From assembly GCA_016906335.1 (NCBI GenBank), contig JADEYG010000009.1, forward strand, positions 310,001 through 374,000: 64,000 bases of DNA, given 5' to 3'. The position numbers and the translations under genes were made by a program. The stretch comes from Novakomyces olei (Eukaryota > Ascomycota > Novakomycetes > Novakomycetales > Novakomycetaceae). Below are positions 20,214-30,620 of this stretch, piece after piece. The notes beneath the pieces were generated by a model. The model did no database searches. It was not told where the DNA came from and was given only the letters and a program-made list of their open reading frames with translations. Positions within the stretch are counted from its first letter, which is position 1. Each line of letters opens with the position of its first letter.

Positions 20214-23005
20214 ATGTCTTATGCTGCTGTTGAAGGCGCGGCTCCGCGTCGCCCGGAAATTGGCACGGCGGGTCGGCCATTGAACCTGATTGCGAACCAT
20301 TTCAAGGTGACAAAGTTACCAGACTATAAGATTAGTCAGTGGGCGGTAAGTGGACAGGCAAGAGGAGGGGGTTGCACCGGCAATGAATAATAATATGGGA
20401 AATATGGGCAGTGCACTGGAAAGGGTGGTAAACTGGAAAAAGTGGTGAAAAGTGTGGGGGGACAAGTAAAGCGGCATACAAGGCGAAATAGGATCTGGTT
20501 TATGAATATTGCTTTGGCTAACTGGCAAGGTTAAAATCGCAGAGGCAGATGGCACTGATCTTCGCAAGACTGAGGTTCTTCAGCGCGTGTGGCAGATGGA
20601 CGAGGTGAAGGAGTTGCTGAAAGGCTTTCACTCCAAGTTCATTTATGATGGTAAGAAATATTAGCATAAAGCCTGGTTGCCGTGATTGAATGCTTACGCC
20701 AGGGCGCTCAATGGCCTGGGCAATGGCGTCTGTGGATGTCCCGGAAAAGGTCTCGACTAGTTTTGAAATCCGGGGTAAAAAGGCGCGTACGCTAAAGGTG
20801 GACGTGACGCGTACAATTTCCAGTATTAATATCGCCCTTATAAAGGACTACGTCGAGGGCAAAATCGAAAAGAGTGCTGCCATCGATGGGGCAGTAATGT
20901 TTCTCGATGTTCTTCTTTCTCAGAACCCTAAATCTTCGCAAACAAACTTGGGCCATTCGTTTTTCAGTACTGATGAGCGCAGCCATTTCGAGATTGACGC
21001 TGGTCTTTCTGCGGTTATTGGCTTCTACCAAACTATCAGCTTGGGGCCCTCCAATGTCAATGTCAATGTCGATACTTCGGCGGCAGTTTTCCATAAACCA
21101 GGAAACATTCAAACCATTTTGGCCCAGTACCTGGGCTGCCGGGGACTTGGAGACCTGGAACGTGCTCTCAAGGACGACAGAGCTCATCGTGCTGCCACCC
21201 GTTTCTTCAAGAACCTGTCTTTTGTCGCTGGTCATCGTAGCCCTGGCAAAAACAACAGGCAAAGGGAGCACAAGATCTTTGGATTCTCCCGTGTCGGTGC
21301 GGCCGATGATATCTTTGAGATTACCGACGGAGAAAAGACGCGCAAGTCGTCCGTGGCCGACTACTTTTTGGAGCGGTACAACATCAAGTTGGAGTACCCC
21401 AATCTGCCGTGCATTGAGACTACTCGCAAAGAGAAATTCCCACTGCAAGTTGTCCAGCTGGTTTGGGGACAAAAGTATGGTCCGAAGCTCAGTGGAGATG
21501 CTACTGCCAAAATGATCAAGGCAGTGTGCATGAAACCGGCGGACAAGATTGATTACATCAACGAGAGTGTCCGTCGGCTGAATTGGTCAGAGGATCCCCA
21601 TTTGCTCGAGTTTGGTATCGCTGTTGATAGCCAGATGATGTCGCTCAAAGGCCGTGTCCTTCCAGCGCCCGAATTGCTCTATGGAAAAGACTCTAAAGAA
21701 GGCGAGCGCCTTCGTCCTGTCGGTGGCAGATGGAACCTGCGTGGCCGGACTTTTGTCAATGGCAAAGTCATCAAACGCTGGTGTGTCTCTGTCTTGCCCG
21801 GGTACAATAACAACCCGAGGAACCAGATGAACAAGGGAGCAGTTGAGCGGTTTATCGCTGAGCTCGGCCGCACTCTCCACCTGCAGGGGATCCGGGTTGA
21901 GCAGCGTAATCCGAGCATTACCTTTGGCAATCCGAGAATGAGTATGGACGAAGTGTTCCAGCAGATCCAGGAAGCTTCGCCCGACAGTAAACCTGATCTT
22001 ATCGTCTTTCTCGTGCCGGACAAGACGACAGAGCCGTACAATTCGCTCAAACGTATCTGCGATACACGACTGGGCATTGCCTCTCAGGTGTGCATTAGCC
22101 GCCATGTTCTGCAGGCCAAAACGCAGTACTGTGCCAATGTGGCCATGAAGATCAATGCCAAACTCGGAGGCACCAACCTGTACTTGACCCCGGCAGCTCT
22201 GCCGATCCGCGATGTGCCGACAATAGTTCTCGGTGCAGATGTATCCCACCCTGGAATTGGTGCACAGGGAGGTGCTTCTATTTCCTCCCTGGTGGGATCA
22301 ATTGACCGTGATTTTTCGAAATATGTGGGGGTCGCACGTGCTCAGGAAGCCAGGCAGGAGATGATTACAGACATGAAGGCCATGTTCAAGCAGACCATGC
22401 GTAGTTTCTACCAGAACACTCGAGCCAAGCCTGCCCGCGTCATTTACTTCCGGGACGGAGTAGCTGAGACTCAGCATCTGCAGGTCCTGGAGACGGAAGT
22501 AGCGGCCATGCTCTCCGCCTGCGAGGAACTTGAGCCCGGTTATAGGCCCAAGGTTACTGTCTGTATCGCCCGTAAACGCCACCATACCCGGTTCTTCCCG
22601 GCTAATCCTCACGACGGTGACAAGAACCATAATATTGTGCCTGGGACGATTGTCGATTCCGGTGTTGTCCATCCGACAGAGTACGACTTTTTCATCAGTG
22701 CTCATACGGCACTACAGGGAACTGCCCGCCCCACTCACTACCATGTCATCAAGGACGAAGTCGGGCTGCCTGTTGATCAGTTCCAGCAGCTGGTGCATAA
22801 CCTGTGCTACATCTATCAGCGATCCACAACATCTGTCAGTATCTGTGCCCCCGTTTATTATGCCCATATTGTGGGCAGAAGAGCCCGCTGCCATGATGTC
22901 ACAGATACCAGCGATGAGGTTTCTGTTACTGTCGATGAGCCTAACCAGGTGCTGACTTTGCCGGAAGTTGCTGATCCATTACGCCAGAGCATGTGGTACC
23001 TCTAA
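20214..23005 (+). CDS. AGO1: Argonaute (AGO clade), complete, slicer residues intact
   Basis: Small-RNA-guided nuclease of RNA interference. Exons are 20214-20345, 20530-20650 and 20703-23005, phases closed, 851 residues. Domain order is N (from RPLNLIANHFKV), linker, PAZ (about 280-400), MID and PIWI. The MID 5'-phosphate pocket residues are visible: Tyr and Lys of YNSLK, Gln of SQVCI and the lysines of MKINAK. In PIWI the catalytic set is complete: Asp in GADVSHP (about 593), Glu in ARQEM (about 636), Asp in FRDGVAE (about 667) and His in PTHYHV (about 761), so slicing is expected. The protein lacks a long Gly/Arg-rich N-terminus. Intron 1 is purine-rich, unlike other introns here. No Dicer or RNA-dependent polymerase is in the window. 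The GTG/TTG codons upstream are not used as starts. Confidence 0.96.
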
Positions 23006-23096
23006 GTGGCCTCCAGAGTCAACAATCGAGGCGAGTGAGTGCAGATAAGAGGGGGAATATTTTAATACAGATGGAAAGAATAGGCTAAAAAATAAA

Positions 23097-23119
23097 GGGG
23101 GGGGGGGGGGGGGGGGGGG
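23097..23119. repeat. Homopolymer of 23 G
   Basis: Uninterrupted run of 23 guanines, starting 92 bp after the Argonaute stop codon and preceded by AAATAAA. Such a run can form G-quadruplexes and is also a place where sequencing length errors are likely. Confidence 0.97.
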
Positions 23120-23698
23120 ATCAAGAGAAGCGACAAGAATCTTAAATTATCATCAAAGGACATTGGCAGGTCAGTGACCGGGACCAAGGCGGGGAGCGAG
23201 AGTGCAAAGGTCAGTAATAAGAAATCTGACAAAAAGACAGCGGTAAATGCAGCGGTAAAAGAGTTGGAGAAATAAGCTGGACAATGCAAGTAGCCATTGG
23301 GGACACGACGTACCTTGAGAAAAGGCTTTTGATAGTGTGGTCAAAAGCGTGATGATAAGCAAGCAATACAGCGAGGTGAAACGTGTACACAAGACACCCT
23401 TCTAATTGTGTTTCGGTCTTGTCTCCAGGCCTTAATATGGCCAATAATATTTATTTATCTAATTTATGGCAGTAATCTATGGTTATTTAAAGCAAATCAG
23501 TGGTGCGGTCTTGATAGAAAATCTGTAATTGCCAGTAATGGCAGTATTACGTTTCAGTCCCTTGTTATTTTCTGCTATATTTGCTTTTTCCCTAGTCATA
23601 AATGATGGGGGCAGGTTATTGGGGGAGATATGGCAGTATGCACACCACGTGCTTGCCCTGTCCTGTCATCGCAAACTTGTGCGACTACGCCACCTGGT

Positions 23699-23712
23699 AC
23701 CCTAACCCTAAC
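23699..23712. repeat. Short telomere-like repeat (ACCCTAACCCTAAC)
   Basis: Two and a third units of CCCTAA, the complement of TTAGGG, within non-coding sequence. Too short to be a former telomere end. It may be a telobox-type binding site. Confidence 0.6.
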
Positions 23713-23792
23713 TCTTATTGCATTAAATAAGATTGCAGATGATTTACTAGTGCCTATAGGCTCTCGAGTCAAACCCTCATTTCTTTCAAGCA

Positions 23793-24086
23793 ATGTTCGA
23801 ATTCGCTATTGCCGTCTTTTTGACTATATTAATCTATATCCTCAATGCATACTGCGGACAGGAACGCGTTCAACTTAAAGCGGGTCGTTCATATCTTCTA
23901 AATGCTGTTATCGAATTTTTATCAGATAAGTCTAAATCTAATCAGTCTATTTCCTACGTATTTCCTTGCCTAATCCGATTGCTCTTGATGGCTTGTGAGT
24001 ATCGTGACAAGGCATCAATCATGTACGGGACGACTGCCATCTGGTATCCCACCTGGGATGGAAAACTATACCGTTTCTGCCTTTAA
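23793..24086 (+). CDS. Hypothetical small protein, weak candidate
   Basis: An open frame of 97 codons from an ATG at 23793. The N-terminus is hydrophobic (about residues 3-18) and could be a signal or membrane segment. The rest has no motif I recognise. It is the longest frame in the gene-poor stretch but is within the length that chance allows. The frame is unspliced, has no visible partner, and sits about 790 bp from Argonaute. I list it only because nothing else is there. Confidence 0.12.
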   Translation: MFEFAIAVFLTILIYILNAYCGQERVQLKAGRSYLLNAVIEFLSDKSKSNQSISYVFPCLIRLLLMACEYRDKASIMYGTTAIWYPTWDGKLYRFCL

Positions 24087-26850
24087 TTATAATTCAATAT
24101 ACAGATAGGTTTCCACCCTTTTCAAGATCGCGAGAGGTGTCGTCGCGTACACACTTGAGGACGTTTCATTAATTCTCCGATCAAGATTGATTGGGCTGCT
24201 CGATATGATTTGTTGAATTGCTACGCTCGTCGTATGTGATTGAGAAATTGGATACCAATAATGCAATGCTGATCATATTATGCGTGTATGGTGCACTATA
24301 TGTAACGTACTTGTAGAAATATTGTATTCCTACTTGGCAATTTAGACGACAGGCATTGCAGGAATGAGTGTCAAGTCTGTTAGTCTACAGCTGCCACGAA
24401 CAGTCCGTCATAAGCTCATTGGAATTCGAGTTGAGATATCTCTCTCGGTACACTCGACAACTGCCATCGAGGCTTGGAGATCAGTGGTTAGTATAAGGAA
24501 ATAATAGAGATAATCGCCCCGACTTTGACAGATTTATTATCGATACCTAAAACAGAACTGTCATGGACATTTCAGCGCACAACGCCTTTTTGACAGGCAC
24601 AGCATATAGTCCGAATCTTTTAAATGCGTAATCTAAATTTTATTACAGAGAGCATAGCAATCATGGCTTTTGCGTGTTTTGAATTTTATTGAACCGGGTT
24701 TGACGGTGATTCCCTGTATAGCGACATTGAGAATACAATACTGGAAGACGGTTGAAGCTGTGATTTCTCAAATTTTTCTAAATTGCTTCATTGACAATGC
24801 AAGGATAAACTTCATCGCTGCATAATAAACATGTAATTGGGCCGGTAATATTACTAGATTAATATTGCACAAGCAAAACATTATCGAGTTATCGCGTATA
24901 GAAATGGCCCATTACATGTTCGCTGTCGCAGAAAACAGAATAATGGTATTTACTAATGATACTATTAATGAGGTTACGACGGTGGAAAAAATAAATATCC
25001 GCCGATCTTGGGCGGTTAAAGAAAAGAAAAGACGACGAGGCAAGCGGCATTGAATTGATGCAAGCAATCTTTATTCTCCGATTACCAGAAACACCGCCTT
25101 GCTTCACTGATAAGTAGCTGGGGCAACTGATTATTCACATTAATTCAAGTCCGTTTTCCTGATTTCAATGTTGACAGCGGACGGCGTTGACAGGAGTGTG
25201 ATATCTATATTGCTGGAGGCACAGATAGTGCGGTGGTGATTGATACAGAATCACTTTAAGCGCAGATAACGCAATTGGATGTAGCACTACAAATCTTGGA
25301 GACACTGGCCGGCTATCTTTAAGATTGACACCCGTATCGATAAGTCTATTTTGGTCAGTACCCACCCAAGAAATTGCAATATTCAAAAGTGAATCAGTCT
25401 ATCATGGGTAAATGAAAATAATTGTTCTATCTGTCTAGATTTATGCAACCTTATTGATCCCGGTTTTGCATATCAAAACCTAGCCTTAAAGATAACATAA
25501 CCTGTTATTCAAAAATATCCATTAAACAAGATAGCGAAGCTTCGGCCGAGATTAGTCTCAAATCGGCACAAACCTGCTTACGTCACAATCTGCGGTCAAG
25601 CATTACCGTTTTTGGTCAGGAATGGGCGTAACGAAGAGTGAATGATCGAGAGCGAATATAAAGCAAATATTACATACCGGTTGGCTCCCTTATTATGCCG
25701 GAATTGCTCCTTAAATCTGGCCCGACTGCCGAATGATGTCCGCTTTAGAAGGGCTTGACGGAGATGAACGATCTTGCCGTTTTAGGCATGTAGTGCTGTA
25801 ACTAGAATGACCAAAGAAGCTTAAGACTCATTAGTCATCCAATAGAAATAGATCTGTATTCGAGACAAAACGTTACTCCTTCCTTTTTGATAAAACCCAC
25901 ACACCTCTTACGATACCGAGCATCCGGCCAGCCAATTAAATGCCATTGAGAGGTTCTAAGCGGATCTCACCTTTCCGCCTTACCCGTCAATTACGCATCG
26001 GCGAATAAGATCATAGATGAGAAGGATCGGCGTGCCCACGCAAGTCAAGGGGAAAAAAGGTTATTTACCAGATATTCGAGAAAGCACGTGTCAGAGTCTA
26101 TCCTCTTAGAGATTGGATTCCCGTGCCGAGACCGTCGTACCAGCATTCTGGACCAGGCTCAACATGCCGGAGCCTCTGTCGCCGAGCAAAACAGCAATGC
26201 AAGTTCTTACATTTTGATATTTACAAAGCATCATATTAAATGCAGTTTGCGAATGACGGCAAGGGCAGTAGGCAGCGTACAATACAAACAAGATCCTTAA
26301 TTTACACAATATAATAAACCCGAATTGGCGCAATCAGCAAGAATTGTATTTCCAGGTAGCTCCTTCCGCCATCGTAAAATGCCGAGCAATATATACGTAC
26401 AATAATGACAGGTGACAGATATGCTATTTTTTCAATTTATCCCGTGCAATATCGGCAAATCTTTGGATATACAATTCTTAAAGTATAATTAAAAATCCCG
26501 TTACGATCCAAAACGGTAATTTGGCACATGTCATATGTATCCAATGTCGATGTCTATGTAACAGGCCATATATGTTATATATGCAACAAAAGAGGGGTGA
26601 GAGATATCGCAAAACAACTGGCTCTCAGATGGAACAGCACTAACCTCGAGCTTATCCTACCGCAAAAATAGACCGGTTCCAAACAAAAAAAAACAAAAAA
26701 AAATCTTTCACCATTCTTTCTCTCGAGCCAGCCCTATCCCCGAAAGTGCCGTTTGTGGGCGTGCACATTCATCTTCTGCACGAATGCCGGTCTTTGTCTC
26801 GTCGCGTTGCGCATTCACCTCAAACAAACGAATCGGCTCATGAGCTGATC

Positions 26851-28925
26851 ATGAGCAACCGTCTTCCGTCTCTATACGAGGTATGATTTTATCAAGACAA
26901 AACCGTTACTGATATATTCTTTCTTTGCCGCAGATTATTCCCGAGCTTAGAGACGCGCGGTCAGGCAATGCCGATTCGCCGACGCCTCTTGTCCAAACCC
27001 CGACTTATCAGCAGTACTCTCGTCGCGCCACTGAGCCACCACAGGAATGTAAGCAACTTGACAAAGACCTTTTCTTCAGTTTGCTTTTTGTTTGTTTGGC
27101 TTTATAATTACGAGTTCAATGGCCTATGAATGATCTGTGGCAGCGCTGCTATGAAAGAGCGGCACCTACAGTTCGTGTGCTTTCGCTTGGTTGCCCATAT
27201 ATTTGTGATTTGTGATAAGCGTTACCAATGCAAAGGGGACACAAATATTACACATATGACCAGTCGAAAGCCTGTCTCTCCCTGACTCGTGACAATTATT
27301 TGCTATTTTTTTTTGACCGACTGGACTTGTCTCACACTTGCGGATACATTTCGACTCTTTCCACAGCGTACTTTACCTTTTTTTTGTTTTGCTTTTGTTT
27401 TGTTTTGTTCTATTTGTTTTGTTTAAGTTAGTATTATATATTTTTATGCCCAAGCTTTAGTTTCCATCATTTGACACTCATCATTTGACCTTTATTTCCG
27501 TATTTCAGGAGATACTTACTTTCAGGGTCGCCGCATAACAGCGCCACTTTTGGCACTGAGGCAAATGATTATAACCGAGGCCGTCGGTTTTCTGCTGCCA
27601 GTGGCAGCGACGCGTCAGCTCAAGCGCATCGCGTATCTGTTGCCTCTCTAACGAGCTTTGGAGACTCTTTAATTGGGACAGCATCAGACGAGAATGCTAG
27701 TAGCATTGCTTCTCCTCCACACTCATTTGGCCGAGGGGAACACGCCTCGAGTGTTGCTCAGCAGCAGCAAACACCACAGACACAGACACAAACGCAATAT
27801 CAGTATAGTCCTCGTTCTTCGTGGATCGGAGCCTCACAATCTTTCTCTGCCCGAGGTCGTGCTCCCTCATCTGCAGGCGGCACCGATAGACGCTTCAGCG
27901 ATATTGGACCTATTCCCCTATACAGTGCTCCTGAGGCCCGTCTTACATCAGCACAATCATCTCTCTCTGAGGCAGCTTCTTCATCAGTCTCTATTGGAGA
28001 CACGAGCGGAGTTCCTTTGTCCTTTTACTCTCCTTTACTGCAACGCCAAGCGCAGCAGTCGGCAATGTACCCTTCACAGCCAGGGATGTACCATCAGCCA
28101 GGGCCACAGCAATTTTATTATCCAAACTACGACGACAAGGGCAGTACTTTTGATGAACAACAGAAACGAGTTGCACAGAATGCTTTTGCCCAGCCAGTGA
28201 GTATTCCACGTCGAAGTACAGCTGAATCCTACTTTCAAGGGTTTTCTCTGGCTGCTAATCCAGGATCAAACGTAGCTGCAACAAGCTCGTCAACAGGTTC
28301 AGGAACAGCAGCAGTGCCTGAAACAGGCTCTGGCTTTAGCGGTGCTACTGCTGCTCCGACTTCTTCTTCCTCAGCTGCAGCATCAAGAGCGATTGATTCT
28401 GGGGAAGGCTCTCCTCGGAGCAAAGTAGCACCAATTGCGTCCGAGTACGAGTTCCGATCTCTCTCTTCTTCTTTTCTGGCGGCGGCAGCAGCAGCAGCCG
28501 CTTCGTCTTCCTCTACGGCTCCCGTTTCTTCTGCCTCAACGCCTTTAAGTGCTGTTGATCCAAGATTTTCCGAACTTGAATTTGGCAGGGACAATAAAAA
28601 CGTAAAGGGGTCTAGCCGGAGATCGAGTAGAACGGACGAACCAAGTGCTGAAGCAAGACGGTCCAGTTCAGAGTCACCAAACAAGACAGAAGAGCGAAGA
28701 CGTCGGGGCAATCTACCTAAATCCACAACTACACTATTACGCAATTGGCTCACTTCACATGCGAGCCATCCATACCCCACGGAGGAAGAAAAGCATAGTC
28801 TGGCTAAACAGACCCATCTTTCAGTTAATCAGATAAGCAATTGGTTTATAAATGCCCGACGTCGGATTTTGCAGCACAAGCGGACGACAAGTACTTCCAC
28901 AGCAACGGCTTCGAGCGATCGATAA
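26851..28925 (+). CDS. TALE-class homeodomain transcription factor
   Basis: Nuclear DNA-binding protein. Exons are 26851-26880, 26934-27048 and 27526-28925, phases closed, 514 residues. The first exon is only 30 nt ([10 protein letters not shown]). Residues about 50-430 are low-complexity and probably disordered, rich in Ser, Ala, Gln and Pro, with a short Gln-Thr run near 125 and a poly-Ala/Ser block. The homeodomain lies near the C-terminus (about 440-500). It starts [17 protein letters not shown], carries the three-residue TALE loop insertion at HPYPTEEEK, and ends with recognition helix [13 protein letters not shown]. The GNLPK and NWFINARRR sequences match the KN/PBC-like TALE group that includes Cup9 and Tos8. 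The acceptor at 27525 was chosen because the one at 27508 soon meets a stop. Targets cannot be inferred. Confidence 0.93.
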
Positions 28926-29501
28926 GATAGAGAGCAAGAGAAAAAAATGAAAAACTGAAAATCAAATAATGAAAAATAAAATATTAAAACAAAAAAAAAA
29001 CCGAAACGAAAAACCGTCGAGACAGAGACTTGGAGGACGCGCTTAGATCCTCGAAGCTATGAATTTTTTTGTTCACTCATTTTATTACTATTTATTATCA
29101 TTTTCCTTTCTCTATTTTCCCCACATGTGTGTTGCTGCATTATAATTCGTTACACATGTTTTGAACGATGGACTAAAAGATACAAAAGAAATGTATCAAA
29201 ATTGTATTAAAACGGTAGTTGACCTATCGAGTTACTGTGTCGATCTGTACTATTATCTGTACGCATAAACTTTAATTTGTCATGTTGGCGCTAGAAGGAG
29301 GACATAGTTACAGAGTAATATGGACTGGACTTTGAATGACGCTACTCACACAAAGGCTCTACGCCACAGTATACGTATTCTACTGAAGTCTCTGCCGCAC
29401 TAGTCGGCGTTGAACGGTAGTTTTTAAGGCATGTTCCGCTATAACCTGGCGGCCTGGCCTGGCCATGCCCAGCCAGGCAAAAAGCGTATCCAGACCATAA
29501 C
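28926..29501. other. Convergent intergenic region, homeobox and CBP20 3' ends
   Basis: 576 bp. A-rich directly after the homeobox stop (AAAAAATGAAAAACTG-type sequence), then mixed. A small GGCCTGGCC-type inverted repeat is near 29450-29475. No gene recognised. Confidence 0.6.
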
Positions 29502-30034
29502 CTAGTTGTCATTAGTCGCAGCCTCTGGAGCCCCGTCTTCGTCTTGTTTCGCATTCCGGCCATAACCACCACGGCCCGCGTCGTACTCTGACCTGTGCTC
29601 GTCGCGTATTTGCCCACCAGATTTGCCTCGACCATACTGCCGCCCTTCTTTGAAACCAGGATCAATATCACACCGAATTGCCCGCTCATCCAGCTTTGTG
29701 CCCGAGATATAGAGCAAAGCAGCCAGAGCGGCCGATCGTGTCCTATAGATAACAAAGCAAAAGCCGCAAGGTGTCTTTGAAAACCTGTCAAGGCCCATTA
29801 TAACCCGTTCTAAAGGCCCACATTTCTGAAATAGCTCGATTATTTGTCTAGCTGTTAGATGGTGAAGGATCAAGGTCCACAGGCTTACTCTTCTGTCGTG
29901 TAAAAGGACAAGTTTCCAACGTAAAGAGTGCGGCTGGTTTTAAGCGCTTCAAACTCTTCTTCTGGAAGCCGACTACGCGAGGCATATGGACTCGGCCGAT
30001 CAAGGCGGTGGACGAGACGCAAATCCGTCTCCAT
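29502..30034 (-). CDS. CBC2: Nuclear cap-binding complex subunit 2 (CBP20)
   Basis: Binds the 7-methylguanosine cap of nascent RNA together with CBP80 and supports splicing and export. Two exons, 29889-30034 and 29502-29847, give 163 residues. The single RRM has RNP2 [14 protein letters not shown] (cap-stacking tyrosine present) and RNP1 PCGFCFVIY. The strongly conserved C-terminal extension [20 protein letters not shown] is visible and is unique to CBP20. The 41-nt intron splits the codon for the second Glu in TTEEQIIELF, and the acceptor (cagCTAG) is fixed by that conservation. The tail ends in an acidic DEDGAPEAA segment. The gene is divergent from the NUP88-like nucleoporin, which is also an RNA-export component. 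Confidence 0.96.
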
Positions 30035-30620
30035 GAAACTGAGCCAAATCTGTGACGCTGACTGCTCCTGCTCCTATATGTATATTTATCAATTTATTTA
30101 TTTATCTATCTATATTTGTTCATGTATTGCAACTAATATACTGGAATCTTTTATATACAGTAGGTAAAAACGTATAAGCTTTATTAATATGGCTGTCTGA
30201 CGGCGTTCAGAATCGTATACAATAACAGTCTTAGGCATTGCCGGGAAAGCTTCCGTTCTGTAGAGTACTGATTTTTCAATTAGGTTCGTGCAACAAGTGC
30301 AACACACAGATACAGATTGAGGTTATAATTGCGCTTGAATGATTCACAAGTTTGCGATGGCTTAAAAGCGACCGACACATGTACGATGATTATCACAGTC
30401 GCGATTAGCAATAATTAGAAAAGAAAAACGTAAAAAAGTAAAAATATAAAAATAATTAAATAATTAAATAATTAAATAAATAAATAAATCAGGACCACTT
30501 CGACTAGTATGCTTTTTAAGCTATAATTAATACGTATAGCCAATATAGATAATATACGTACGTGCTGGCACCGCACAGCCAAACCAACTCGACTGGTTCA
30601 ACTAGGACAAGTCCTGCGGC
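30035..30620. promoter_or_regulatory. Divergent region, CBP20 and nucleoporin
   Basis: 586 bp between start codons. Contains TATTTATCTATCTATATT-type sequence near 30097-30115 and a (TAAATAAT)-like run near 30452-30488. Should hold both promoters. No other gene seen. Confidence 0.6.

Larger units (their letters stand above)
23006..26850. other. Gene-poor stretch between Argonaute and the homeobox gene
   Basis: About 3.8 kb in which I find no spliced or unspliced gene with recognisable similarity. It includes a 23-G run (23097-23119) and a short telomere-like word (23699-23712). There is also one open frame of 97 codons (23793-24086, listed separately) and promoter sequence for the homeobox gene near the right end (A-rich runs around 26683-26701). 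Base composition is mixed, without the A/T microsatellites common elsewhere. It could hold non-coding RNA or decayed sequence. I cannot assign it. Confidence 0.6.

Noticed and set aside
24824-24837. 14-bp word AATAAACATGTAAT shared by the two gene-poor stretches (also at 57415-57428)
   Set aside because: Exact 14-mers shared between sites are expected several times by chance in 64 kb of A/T-rich DNA, and the flanks do not match.
23006-26850. tRNA, 5S rRNA or other structured RNA genes
   Set aside because: I looked for GGTTCGANTCC-type B boxes and for cloverleaf arms here and in other gaps and found none that fit. A covariance-model search would be decisive.
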